Assembly (NCBI GenBank): GCA_038246575.1
Contig: JBBRVU010000156.1
Coordinates: 1 to 10,274, forward strand
Origin: JACCUZ01 sp038246575
GTDB taxonomy: Bacteria > Actinomycetota > Actinomycetes > JACCUZ01
DNA length: 10,274 nt
Direction of reading: 5' to 3'
Positions 1-5,983 of this stretch are shown here, piece by piece; the first letter of the stretch is position 1; each line of letters begins with the position of its first letter. The notes under the pieces were generated by a model. That model was not told where the DNA came from. It searched no databases and worked only from the letters and a program-made list of their open reading frames with translations. A program made the translations under genes and the position numbers.

Positions 1-117
1 GAACGGCTCCCCGAACACGCCGAGGCCATGATCAAGTGGTCCATGATCGGACTCATGACCCGCCGACTCGCACCCGCCCCTGGCCGCCGAGCCTGGCAGC
101 CAGCTGCGGCCTCGTAG
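1..117 (+). CDS. IS5-type DDE transposase, C-terminal tail (partial)
   Basis: The window opens inside a plus-strand reading frame that ends at TAG 115-117. Its 38 visible residues include AEAMIKWSMIGLMTRRLAP followed by PGRRAWQP, which resembles the C-terminal end of actinobacterial IS5-family transposases. The catalytic DDE core would lie upstream of the window, so I cannot say whether the element is intact. Three bases after the stop lies a candidate terminal inverted repeat (121-140), the spacing expected when a transposase gene runs almost to the end of its element. The family call rests on remembered sequence similarity and not on a search; another DDE family with a similar tail is possible. 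Confidence 0.7.
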   Translation, partial: ERLPEHAEAMIKWSMIGLMTRRLAPAPGRRAWQPAAAS

Positions 118-120
118 CCG

Positions 121-140
121 CTTTCCCAACACGTTCTTAG
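121..140 (+). repeat. Candidate right terminal repeat of the IS5-type element
   Basis: The 20 bases just after the transposase stop end in ACGTTCTTAG, so read inward from outside they begin CTAAGAACGT. The recognisable IS630 homology on the opposite strand stops at exactly this point (near 141). I infer that this is the element boundary. The matching left repeat lies outside the window, so the call cannot be confirmed here. Confidence 0.35.
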
Positions 141-240
141 CTTTCGCTGACGCGACTTGGTGAGGAGTTCGTCGGCGGGTTTGGTCCAGGTGAACGGGGT
201 GGCGCGTTCGTTCCAGCCATCGATGTAGGCCGTGATGGTG
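141..240 (-). pseudogene. IS630-type transposase, C-terminal remnant
   Basis: On the minus strand about 33 residues read ITAYIDGWNERATPFTWTKP then ADELLTKSRQRK. This matches the conserved tail of IS630-family transposases (the W-N-x-x-x-x-P-F-x-W-T-K-x-A-D-x-(I/L)-L pattern). Only this tail survives. Upstream it is fused in frame, without start or DDE core, to the remains of a WS/DGAT acyltransferase at about 240. Downstream it stops where the putative IS5 end begins, and its own stop codon is missing, so the frame stays open to the window edge. I read it as an old insertion later deleted on one side and interrupted on the other. It cannot encode an active transposase. Confidence 0.75.
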
Positions 241-812
241 TGAGGCTGGCCGGGACGCAGCTCGACCGCCGCGGCGACCCGAACGAGCCGAACGGTGCGC
301 GGTAGCCCCGCCAGCGCGTGAATCCGGCAACGGGCGGCGGCGGCCCGCAGGGCGGCGGGCGAGGGCGGCAGGCTCGCGAGTGCCGCCACGCCGCCGATAC
401 CGTCGTTCAGGACGTGATGCATCACGAGTACCAGCGCAGTGCCACCGTCGGCCAGGCCGGTCACCACGGTGATCGACCATAGCGGTCGGTCCCGGAGGCA
501 GCCGGGACATGGTTGCGGTTGCGGCCACCTCCATGAGGGCGGCTTGGTCACCGAGGGTGCGGGGCAGTCGCGGACGGTGAGGTGTCGTGACATGTCGAAG
601 TCGGCGTCGTCGACCCACAGCGGGCGTCCCCCGCCAAGCGGTGCCCGCATCAGGCGTTGCCGTAGCCGCGGAACGGTGCGGACTCGCGCGGACAGCACAT
701 CGCACATTGTCTCGGGGTCGACGGTGCGATCGAGCCGCAGCACCGCGGCCACGTGCATCGATGCCGACAGGGTGTCGGTGGCCCGGACCTCAACGTTCCC
801 TTGGAACGCCCC
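241..812 (-). pseudogene. Wax ester synthase / diacylglycerol acyltransferase (WS/DGAT), truncated and frameshifted
   Basis: Intact members of this family join acyl-CoA to fatty alcohols or diacylglycerol to make storage lipid. The minus strand shows, in order, RATDTLSA, MHVAAVLRLDRTVD, VPRLRQRLM, GGGRPLWVDDADFDM, then RPLWSITVVTGLADG and the acyltransferase motif MHHVLNDG (HHxxxDG, coded at 399-422), ending near ELRPGQ. Two compensating frameshifts are visible. Near 552-562 the frame moves to one reading LGDQAALMEVAATATMSRLP; near 490-498 it returns. The N-terminus also looks shortened, since few residues separate RATD from MHV. The C-terminal half is replaced by the IS630 tail. A continuous ORF from ATG 917 to the left edge exists only because the shifts cancel and no stop falls between; I regard it as a decayed gene. 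Confidence 0.75.
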
Positions 813-944
813 AGGCACGGCAGAGGCCGAGGTCCCCAGATTCCTCCCGATCCGGATAGGCGCCGGGCAGAGCGGCTCAGGAAGGGGCGACGATGGCTCA
901 GCAGCGTCCGCCCCCATCGAGATTTCTGGCGCAGTCGCCGAGCG

Positions 945-1983
945 CTACCTCGCCGGTCTACAGCGCGCGCGGGCATCGCCGCGGCATCGACCACCAGCGC
1001 TGCCGACGCGGATGAGGTCGGGCAGCTGCCAGGTCTTGTCGAAGTAGGGCTCGGTGGGTGCGTAGAAGCGGAAGTAGCCGAACCAGCCCCGATCCGGGAC
1101 GGTGGGGACCGTCGTCGCGCGAGGAGCGGTCTGCCCGATCCAGCGGGTGGTCGACGAAGCAGCGGGTGTCGGCGTCGTAGACGGTGAAGGACCAGAATTG
1201 AGCGACCGGGACATCGGCCGGAACGACCAGGTCGTAGGAGCGTTCCCCGACCAGCCACTCGCCGTCGGAGTCTCGGCCCACGTGGAGGTAGACCTGCCCC
1301 TGGCCGGGCGTGGTCGTGGTCATCCCCTTGGACGAGGTCACCGCCTCGTAGAACCAGGCGGTTCGTTCGTCGAGTTGGGTGGTGTGCTCGCCCTCCTGGC
1401 TGGCGTCGAGGAAGAGGACCAGCTGCCAGTCGCGGCCAGGGTAGGCCTGGGCACCCTCGAAACGCGGCTCGTAGCCGACGACCCGGGCCATCGCCTCACC
1501 GACCAGCGCTGCCTCCTGCAGCAGACGACGCTGCCTCTCGTCCGGTTCGAACGGGTGCCCCTTGCGGATCCCGACGTTTTCGAGCATCGCAAGCACGATG
1601 CGGTCGCGCTCGTGGACCGGCTCCTCGTTGACGAGCCGCGCCAGCATCTCCCAGTAGGTCAGGCCGCGGGGCTGGGTGCCGCTCCAGGTCCTCCCCTCGG
1701 GGCTGATCACCCGCGTCGCGGGAGGGTCGTCGCGCCGGTCGACCGGATAGGCCCGGTACCCGGCTAGCGTCTGCGTAGCCTCCGCCTCGTCAGTGGTGAG
1801 GATCCGGATGCCATGGAAGACGTTCACCGTGGGAACGTGGATCGTGGACGCCCCCTCCAGCGCGGGATCCTCGTGGCCGGGGCCGAGCAGCACGAACCGG
1901 CCACCGTGCCCCGCGTCGGGACCGGTCAGGCCGAGGTCGGCCACCGGCCGCTGCCAGAAGTCCAGACAGCGAGACTCAGCCGA
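945..1983 (-). pseudogene. DUF1254/DUF1214 domain protein, decayed
   Basis: The minus-strand frame contains DFWQRPVADLGLTGPDAG, GGRFVLLGPG, the PPAT...SPEG stretch, GLTYWEMLARLVNEEP, KGHPFEPDERQRRLL, and the DUF1214-like QFWSFTVYDADTRCFVD. This is the usual DUF1254-DUF1214 order. Homology begins mid-domain: about 100 N-terminal residues expected for the family are missing, and an in-frame TGA lies at 1984-1986. Near 1105-1115 the sequence jumps from DRADRSSRD into another frame reading PDRGWFGYFRFYAPTEPYFD and KTWQLPDLIRV. About 20 residues normally found there (around a Y-F-G-P motif) are gone. The second frame runs to TAG 945-947. Members are often exported or envelope-associated with no defined reaction. 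With a lost N-terminus and a frame-shifting internal deletion, this copy should be non-functional. Confidence 0.8.
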
Positions 1984-2086
1984 TCAGACCCACCGGCTCC
2001 GCCAGCGGTCATCGGCGTGACCTCGGTCGCAGGAATGACCGTTGGGTCGTGCCCTGTTCGGGGCTTGCAGCGGGGACGTCCGTGCG

Positions 2087-3184
2087 TCAGGTGCACCGGA
2101 AGACCGTGCGGCCTTCGGCGGTCCCGGCTGCCTGGACGGCGAGCACGTCACGCATGACGTCGAGCACGTCGGTGAGCGGCAGCGGCACGTCGGCGACCTT
2201 CAGGTGGGGGTTGGTCACCCCGACGGGGTGCCACCACGCGCCGTCCGACGTCAGTGTGGGCTCGGGCTCGACGGTGTCCAGCGAGATGTGCATCCCGGAC
2301 GTCGCCGCACCCTCCTCGGCGACCGGCCGGACCAACCTGTCGTCGACGGGGACGCCGAACTCGTCGAGGACGGCGTGCAGGCCTGCGAGGCATCCCACTT
2401 CTTCTGGCGAGAGGGTCGCCGCCACGCGCACCCGGAAGCCGAGCTCACGGGCCAGCTGGATGCCGGCCAGCGCCTTGGCGTGCGAGCCGGCGCCCCGCAC
2501 GCGGTCGTGCAGCTCCGGCGTACCGGAGTCCACACTGACCTGCATCACGACGGCCGACCGGTCCATGCGTTCGAGCGTCGCGCGACGCTCGCCGCGGCTG
2601 AAGACCATCGCGTTGGTGAGGATCGTGACCGGCACGCGGGCCGCGGCGTACGCCACGATCTCGCCGAGCTCGGGGTGCAGGAACGGCTCGCCGCCGGTCA
2701 CCAGCAGCTCCCGCCCACCCTGTGCGGTGAACTCGTCGATGGCGGTCCGGGCCAGCTCCACTGGCATCGAGCGGGCCGCGGCGCGAGGCGAGGACTCGGC
2801 GCAGCAGTAGTTGCAAGCCAGGTTGCAGTGGAAGTTGGAGTACAGCCACAGCCGGTGGCCCAAAGGGACGGCTTCGCCCGTGCTGAAAGCACCGCCGGGT
2901 CGCGGGCCGCCGCGGCGGATGAGGAGCCGCCAGCCGGCGGAGGTGTCGGCCGCCGCCGGGTCGGTGCCGACGTCGACCACGTCGTGGCCGGCCAGCCGGG
3001 CCCAGGGCGGCAGGTCGACAAGCACCGAGCGTTCCCGCGTACGGACCGAAAGCACCTGCCCCGGCTGCAGCCGGCGCATCGCTGCCGTCAACGACAGGAG
3101 CAGACCGCTGCCGCAGTCCTGGTCCCCGCCGTCGAGCTCTGCATCGGCCCGGTCGGATGCCACCGCTGCCGTGGTGTCGGTCAT
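2087..3184 (-). CDS. Radical SAM protein with N-terminal TusA-like domain
   Basis: 365 residues. Residues about 19-73 form a TusA-like sulfur-carrier fold: DCGSG (C24) sits where TusA has its CPxP cysteine, then RRLQPGQVLSV and DLPPWARLAGHDVV. Residues about 112-300 are the radical SAM domain: C120, C124 and C127 form the CxxxCxxC [4Fe-4S] motif (CNLACNYC), with a fourth cysteine at C128, then VTGGEPFLHP (162-171) and QVSVDSGTPELHDRVRG (215-231). No multi-cysteine SPASM extension is seen; only C265 and C364 lie downstream. The start is ATG 3184, 7 bp after the DsrE stop with no clear Shine-Dalgarno, suggesting translational coupling. The frame stays open upstream to 3511, but that part is antiparallel-frame shadow of the DsrE gene. 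Substrate is unknown; the fused carrier domain and neighbours suggest sulfur-related chemistry. Confidence 0.9.
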   Translation of the reverse strand: MTDTTAAVASDRADAELDGGDQDCGSGLLLSLTAAMRRLQPGQVLSVRTRERSVLVDLPPWARLAGHDVVDVGTDPAAADTSAGWRLLIRRGGPRPGGAFSTGEAVPLGHRLWLYSNFHCNLACNYCCAESSPRAAARSMPVELARTAIDEFTAQGGRELLVTGGEPFLHPELGEIVAYAAARVPVTILTNAMVFSRGERRATLERMDRSAVVMQVSVDSGTPELHDRVRGAGSHAKALAGIQLARELGFRVRVAATLSPEEVGCLAGLHAVLDEFGVPVDDRLVRPVAEEGAATSGMHISLDTVEPEPTLTSDGAWWHPVGVTNPHLKVADVPLPLTDVLDVMRDVLAVQAAGTAEGRTVFRCT

Positions 3185-3191
3185 CGCGCGG

Positions 3192-3551
3192 TCAGAACGA
3201 CAGCGATCCGGCGCCGTCGGCCAGCAGCGCGACCAGCGTGGCGCCGCCCACGATCTGTGCACCGTCGATGAGCTGGTCCTCGCCGATGCCGCGCTTCTTC
3301 GCGCACGGGCTGCAGACGAGGAAGGTCCCGCCGGCCTCGACGTAGGAGCCGACCAGCTCGGACATGGGGGCGAAGCCCTCCTCGTGCAGCTCGTCGGCGG
3401 TGCCCTTCGCAGCCAGCCTGACGCCCTCCGAGGACAGGAACACCGACGTCTGCTGGGCCGAGGCGACGGAGGCGCCGGCCACGACCATTGCCACGCTGGC
3501 GCGGTCGACATCGTCGGCGGAGTGGGTCAGGGAGATCACGAGGCCGTTCAT
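3192..3551 (-). CDS. DsrE-family protein
   Basis: 119 residues forming a small alpha/beta protein. It starts MNGLVISLTHSADDVDRAS, continues with a VFLSSEGVRLA strand-helix unit, and carries FLVCSPCAKKRGI at 77-89, where C80 and C83 sit at the position of the reactive cysteine of DsrE/TusD-like sulfur-transfer proteins. The family passes persulfide sulfur between carriers such as TusA; some members act in other redox roles. I chose ATG 3551 because GGAAGGAAC lies just upstream at good spacing and homology begins there; a longer frame to 3674 overlaps the preceding TusA-like gene. It is third in the operon, 28 bp after the TusA-like gene and 7 bp before the radical SAM gene. The pairing with TusA-like partners supports a sulfur-relay role, by inference. 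Confidence 0.9.
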   Translation of the reverse strand: MNGLVISLTHSADDVDRASVAMVVAGASVASAQQTSVFLSSEGVRLAAKGTADELHEEGFAPMSELVGSYVEAGGTFLVCSPCAKKRGIGEDQLIDGAQIVGGATLVALLADGAGSLSF

Positions 3552-3570
3552 GGGTGTTCCTTCCGAAGGG
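3541..3570 (-). promoter_or_regulatory. Ribosome binding site and start of the DsrE-family gene
   Basis: Reading the minus strand, GGAAGGAAC is followed four bases later by ATG (3551-3549). It is the clearest Shine-Dalgarno in the operon and decides the start in favour of 3551 over the longer frame. Confidence 0.7.
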
Positions 3571-3579
3571 GACGGGGTG

Positions 3580-3855
3580 TCACGCACGAATGGGTGCTCG
3601 AAGCGGTGCGAGCACGATGTCGAAGGACGGCCGGTCATCGGGTTCCCGGCCGGCCCCGAGGTAGCGATGCCCACCCAGGCGGCACCATGCCGGCAGATCG
3701 GTCGGCGCTGCCGGGTCGGTGGCTATCAGGCGGACGAGCGCGCCGGGTGGTTGCTCGCGCAGCGGCCGCGCCAGTCGCAGCAGCAGCTCGCCGCAGCCGA
3801 GGTCCTCGCCGTCGATGATCAGGTCGGGCTGGCGTACGTACCGTTCGTCACCCAT
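3580..3855 (-). CDS. TusA-like sulfur-carrier family protein
   Basis: 91 residues. The pattern DGEDLGCGELLLRLARPLRE, PPGALVRLIATDPAAPTDLP, AWCRLGGHRYL follows TusA closely: active-site cysteine at C21, the two-strand core, the D-(I/L)-P turn and the second cysteine C58. The classical CPxP motif is altered to CGEL, so the proline after the cysteine is lost. TusA proteins carry sulfur as a persulfide for tRNA thiolation, molybdenum cofactor and other uses; which of these applies is not known. The start ATG 3855 lies inside the end of the DoxX-like gene; the eight bases ATGGGTGA hold both this start and the upstream stop, so translation is coupled. It closely resembles the N-terminal domain of the radical SAM protein two genes downstream, which may have arisen from such a gene by duplication and fusion. 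Confidence 0.88.
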   Translation of the reverse strand: MGDERYVRQPDLIIDGEDLGCGELLLRLARPLREQPPGALVRLIATDPAAPTDLPAWCRLGGHRYLGAGREPDDRPSFDIVLAPLRAPIRA

Positions 3856-4801
3856 GCGCGACCTGCACGGCCTGCCGGGACGCGACGTAGCGGGCACCCG
3901 CCACGGCCACGACAGCGCCGGTGAGCAGCAGCGCGGCGGTCGTGAGGTCGGCCCCCAACCACACCGACGACCGCCCGACCTGCAGCCAGATGCTGGCGGC
4001 CGCCAGCACGGCCACGGCCGCCGCCGCGAGCGCCAGCCCGCGCTGCGCGGTGCCGCCGGCCAGCAGCAGCAGGACGCCGGTCGCCAGCAGCACCAGCCCG
4101 CCGGCAACGTTGTACGAGCCGAGGGAGACCTCGAAGTCTCTGAAGCCGATCCTGGCCGGGGAGGAGAACAGGGCAACGACGACGCCCAGCAGGCCGACCG
4201 CCGACAGGACCACACCCCAGGCCTCCAGCAGCCGCTTGGCCGCGTGCTTACCCCGACCGTCCGCGGCCGCCGCCCGCACCCCGTCGACCCCCCAGACCAG
4301 CCCGGCGTTGCCGATGAAGAGGACGACGTGGATGGCCAGCAGCATGTAGTAGGCCCACGGCCACTCGCCTGGCGTCAGCAGCACGGACAGCGAGATCGCG
4401 CCGGCCTGGGCGATGCCGAGCAGAGCTGCCAGCCGCGTGAACGTGCCCGTCAGCAGCAGCGCGGCCAACGCCGTCTCGACGACGAGCACCCCCCAGCCGA
4501 ACGGCACGAACGCCGGCTTCACGAGGTGCTCCATGATCGCGCTGAACGGCGGGAAGACCGGGTGGTCGATGGCGTCCTGCACGTAGCCGTAGAGACCTCC
4601 GCCGCGGTCGCGGCCGAACTCCGGCGGCACCTTCCACACGACGTTGTAGAGCCAGAGCAGCCCCGCCAGGATGCGCAGACCGCCCAGCGCACGTCCCACC
4701 ATGCGGCGATCGGGCTGCGCAGTACCGAGCAGATAGCCGAGCACCCCTGCAGTCTGTCGCGATCGTGCCTGGCCCGTCGACGGCAGGCACCGTTCCGTCA
4801 T
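3848..4801 (-). CDS. DoxD/DoxX-family integral membrane protein
   Basis: 317 residues with about eight hydrophobic segments, near residues 37-56, 103-119, 122-142, 149-168, 192-211, 231-249, 255-273 and 283-303. The first half, with LWLYNVVWKVPPEFG, an extracytoplasmic-looking loop (60-100), WGVLVVETALAALLLTGTFTRLAAL and YYMLLAIHVVLFIGNAGLVWGVD, has the layout of DoxX/DoxD proteins. DoxD is a subunit of thiosulfate:quinone oxidoreductase in Acidianus; other DoxX proteins have looser redox links. The second half is an extra four-helix region I cannot assign. The start is uncertain: ATG 4801 is used here, GTG 4804 is adjacent, and ATG 4702 would remove a 34-residue hydrophilic leader. As first gene of the operon with DsrE, TusA-like and radical SAM partners, it could link sulfur transfer to the quinone pool; this is inference. 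Confidence 0.85.
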   Translation of the reverse strand: MTERCLPSTGQARSRQTAGVLGYLLGTAQPDRRMVGRALGGLRILAGLLWLYNVVWKVPPEFGRDRGGGLYGYVQDAIDHPVFPPFSAIMEHLVKPAFVPFGWGVLVVETALAALLLTGTFTRLAALLGIAQAGAISLSVLLTPGEWPWAYYMLLAIHVVLFIGNAGLVWGVDGVRAAAADGRGKHAAKRLLEAWGVVLSAVGLLGVVVALFSSPARIGFRDFEVSLGSYNVAGGLVLLATGVLLLLAGGTAQRGLALAAAAVAVLAAASIWLQVGRSSVWLGADLTTAALLLTGAVVAVAGARYVASRQAVQVAHG

Positions 4802-4804
4802 CAC

Positions 4805-4833
4805 CTCGTAGCAAGTTGCCCCCGACCTGCCAA
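4805..4833 (-). promoter_or_regulatory. Candidate promoter of the DoxX-TusA-DsrE-rSAM operon
   Basis: On the minus strand, TTGGCA (4833-4828) is followed after 17 bases by TACGAG (4810-4805). The -35 is good; the -10 lacks the final T. Transcription would begin at or just past the ATG at 4801, giving a leaderless message or favouring the later ATG at 4702. It lies in the 82-bp gap after the aldo/keto reductase stop, so read-through from that gene is also possible. Confidence 0.25.
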
Positions 4834-4883
4834 TGGCCGCGGTGGGTGCGCGCGTGCGGATCCCGGTACGGCGGCAGCCCCGG

Positions 4884-5882
4884 TCAGCGTTCGCTGTCGA
4901 GCTGGGAGAGCTGCGCCGCGGCGTAGCGCTCGCCGGCGACGGCGGCGGGCGGAACCGCTCGCTCGATCGCGGCGAGCGCGTCGGCGTCGAGCCGAGCGTC
5001 GGTGGCGCCGAGGACCTCGCTGAGCTGCTCGCGGCGGCGGGCGCCGACGAGCGGCACGATGTCGTCGCCGCGGCTGATCACCCAGGCGACCGCCGCCTGC
5101 GTAACGCTGATGCCGGCCCCGTCGGCCACCGCTCGCAGCGCGTCGACGAGCTGGAGGTTGCGTTCGAGGTTGTCGCCGCCGAAGCGTGGGCTGTGCGCGC
5201 GGAAGTCGCCGGGTGCGAGCGAACGGTCTGCGCTCCAGCGTCCGGAGAGCGGGCCCCGCGAGAGGACGCCGTACGCCGTGATGCCCACGCCGAGCCGGCG
5301 CGCGGTGGGCAGCAGCGTGTCCTCGATGCCGCGCGACATCAGGGAGTACTCGATCTGGACGTCGGTGACCGGGTGCACGGCGTGGGCGCGCTCGAGGGTC
5401 TCCGGCCCCACCTCGGACAGTCCGACGTGTCGCACGTACCCGCCCTGCACCAGCTCGCCGATGGCGCCGACGGTGTCCTCGACCGGGACGGCAGGGTCGA
5501 GCCGGGCCGGGCGGTAGACGTCGACGTGATCGGTGCCGAGCCGCTGCAGGGTGTAGGTGAGGAAGTTCTTCACCGACGAGGGACGCCCGTCGCTGCCGAG
5601 CCAACCGCCCGCCGGGTCGCGCAGCACGCCGAACTTGACGCTGAGCAGGACGTCGTCGCGGCGACCGCGCAGCGCCTCGGCGAGCAGCAGCTCGTTGTGG
5701 CCGGCGCCGTAGAAGTCGCCGGTGTCGATCAGGGTCACGCCGGCGTCGACGGCGGCCGAGATCGTGGCGATCGACTCGGCGCGGTCGGCGGGGCCGTAGA
5801 GCGCTGACATGCCCATGCAGCCCAGGCCGATGCGCGAGACGGATGTCATGGTGCCGAGGGCGGTGGTGGGTACGTGAGCCAT
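4884..5882 (-). CDS. Aldo/keto reductase
   Basis: 332 residues, the normal size of an NADPH-dependent (alpha/beta)8-barrel oxidoreductase. IGLGCMGMS (18-26) is the N-terminal signature. GVTLIDTGDFYGAGHNE (48-64) gives catalytic D53 and Y58, and SVKFG gives K83. The usual catalytic histidine (Q-H-R-x-D-P) is absent: the segment is DVYRPARLDP (121-130), so alanine 126 replaces it. GYVRHVGLSEVG (148-159), VQIEYSLMSR (175-184) and GITAYGVLSRGPLSG (200-214) complete the fold, with a cofactor region near IVPLVGARR (275-283). ATG 5882 is preceded by a strong GGAGGAGGAG ribosome binding site. It is divergent from the acyl-CoA dehydrogenase with 100 bp between, and 82 bp before the DoxX-like gene. The substrate is unknown. 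Confidence 0.93.
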   Translation of the reverse strand: MAHVPTTALGTMTSVSRIGLGCMGMSALYGPADRAESIATISAAVDAGVTLIDTGDFYGAGHNELLLAEALRGRRDDVLLSVKFGVLRDPAGGWLGSDGRPSSVKNFLTYTLQRLGTDHVDVYRPARLDPAVPVEDTVGAIGELVQGGYVRHVGLSEVGPETLERAHAVHPVTDVQIEYSLMSRGIEDTLLPTARRLGVGITAYGVLSRGPLSGRWSADRSLAPGDFRAHSPRFGGDNLERNLQLVDALRAVADGAGISVTQAAVAWVISRGDDIVPLVGARRREQLSEVLGATDARLDADALAAIERAVPPAAVAGERYAAAQLSQLDSER

Positions 5883-5900
5883 CTGCGCTCCTCCTCCGGG
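5883..5900 (-). promoter_or_regulatory. Strong ribosome binding site of the aldo/keto reductase
   Basis: The minus strand reads GGAGGAGGAG then CGCAG directly before ATG 5882. This fixes the start and excludes a longer frame reaching to 6131 inside the divergent gene. Confidence 0.75.
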
Positions 5901-5969
5901 GCGGTTGTCGACGAAGACTGGCACGGGAGTTCCGCGCCGGGCAGCGCGGGGCGGCTGGTGCGCGCCCCG

Positions 5970-5983
5970 TACCCTGTCCCGCA
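5970..5983 (+). promoter_or_regulatory. Candidate -10 element for a leaderless acyl-CoA dehydrogenase message
   Basis: TACCCT at 5970-5975 fits the TAnnnT -10 pattern and ends seven bases before ATG 5983. No Shine-Dalgarno is seen before this ATG. That spacing suggests transcription starting on the A of the start codon, as is common in actinobacteria. No convincing -35 is seen. Confidence 0.35.

Noticed and set aside
2042..3271. 409-residue plus-strand open frame
   Set aside because: It is antisense to the radical SAM gene, whose cysteine and GGEP motifs are unmistakable. The plus-strand product has no recognisable domain.
3185..3511. Upstream in-frame extension of the radical SAM gene
   Set aside because: It overlaps the DsrE gene in another frame with low-complexity Arg/Ser/Pro sequence; the TusA-like domain starts after ATG 3184.
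4749..4759. Shared 11-mer GCAGTCTGTCG with the inverted repeat at 9848-9863
   Set aside because: Several matches of this length between two places are expected by chance in 10 kb of biased composition, and here it lies inside the DoxX-like coding sequence.
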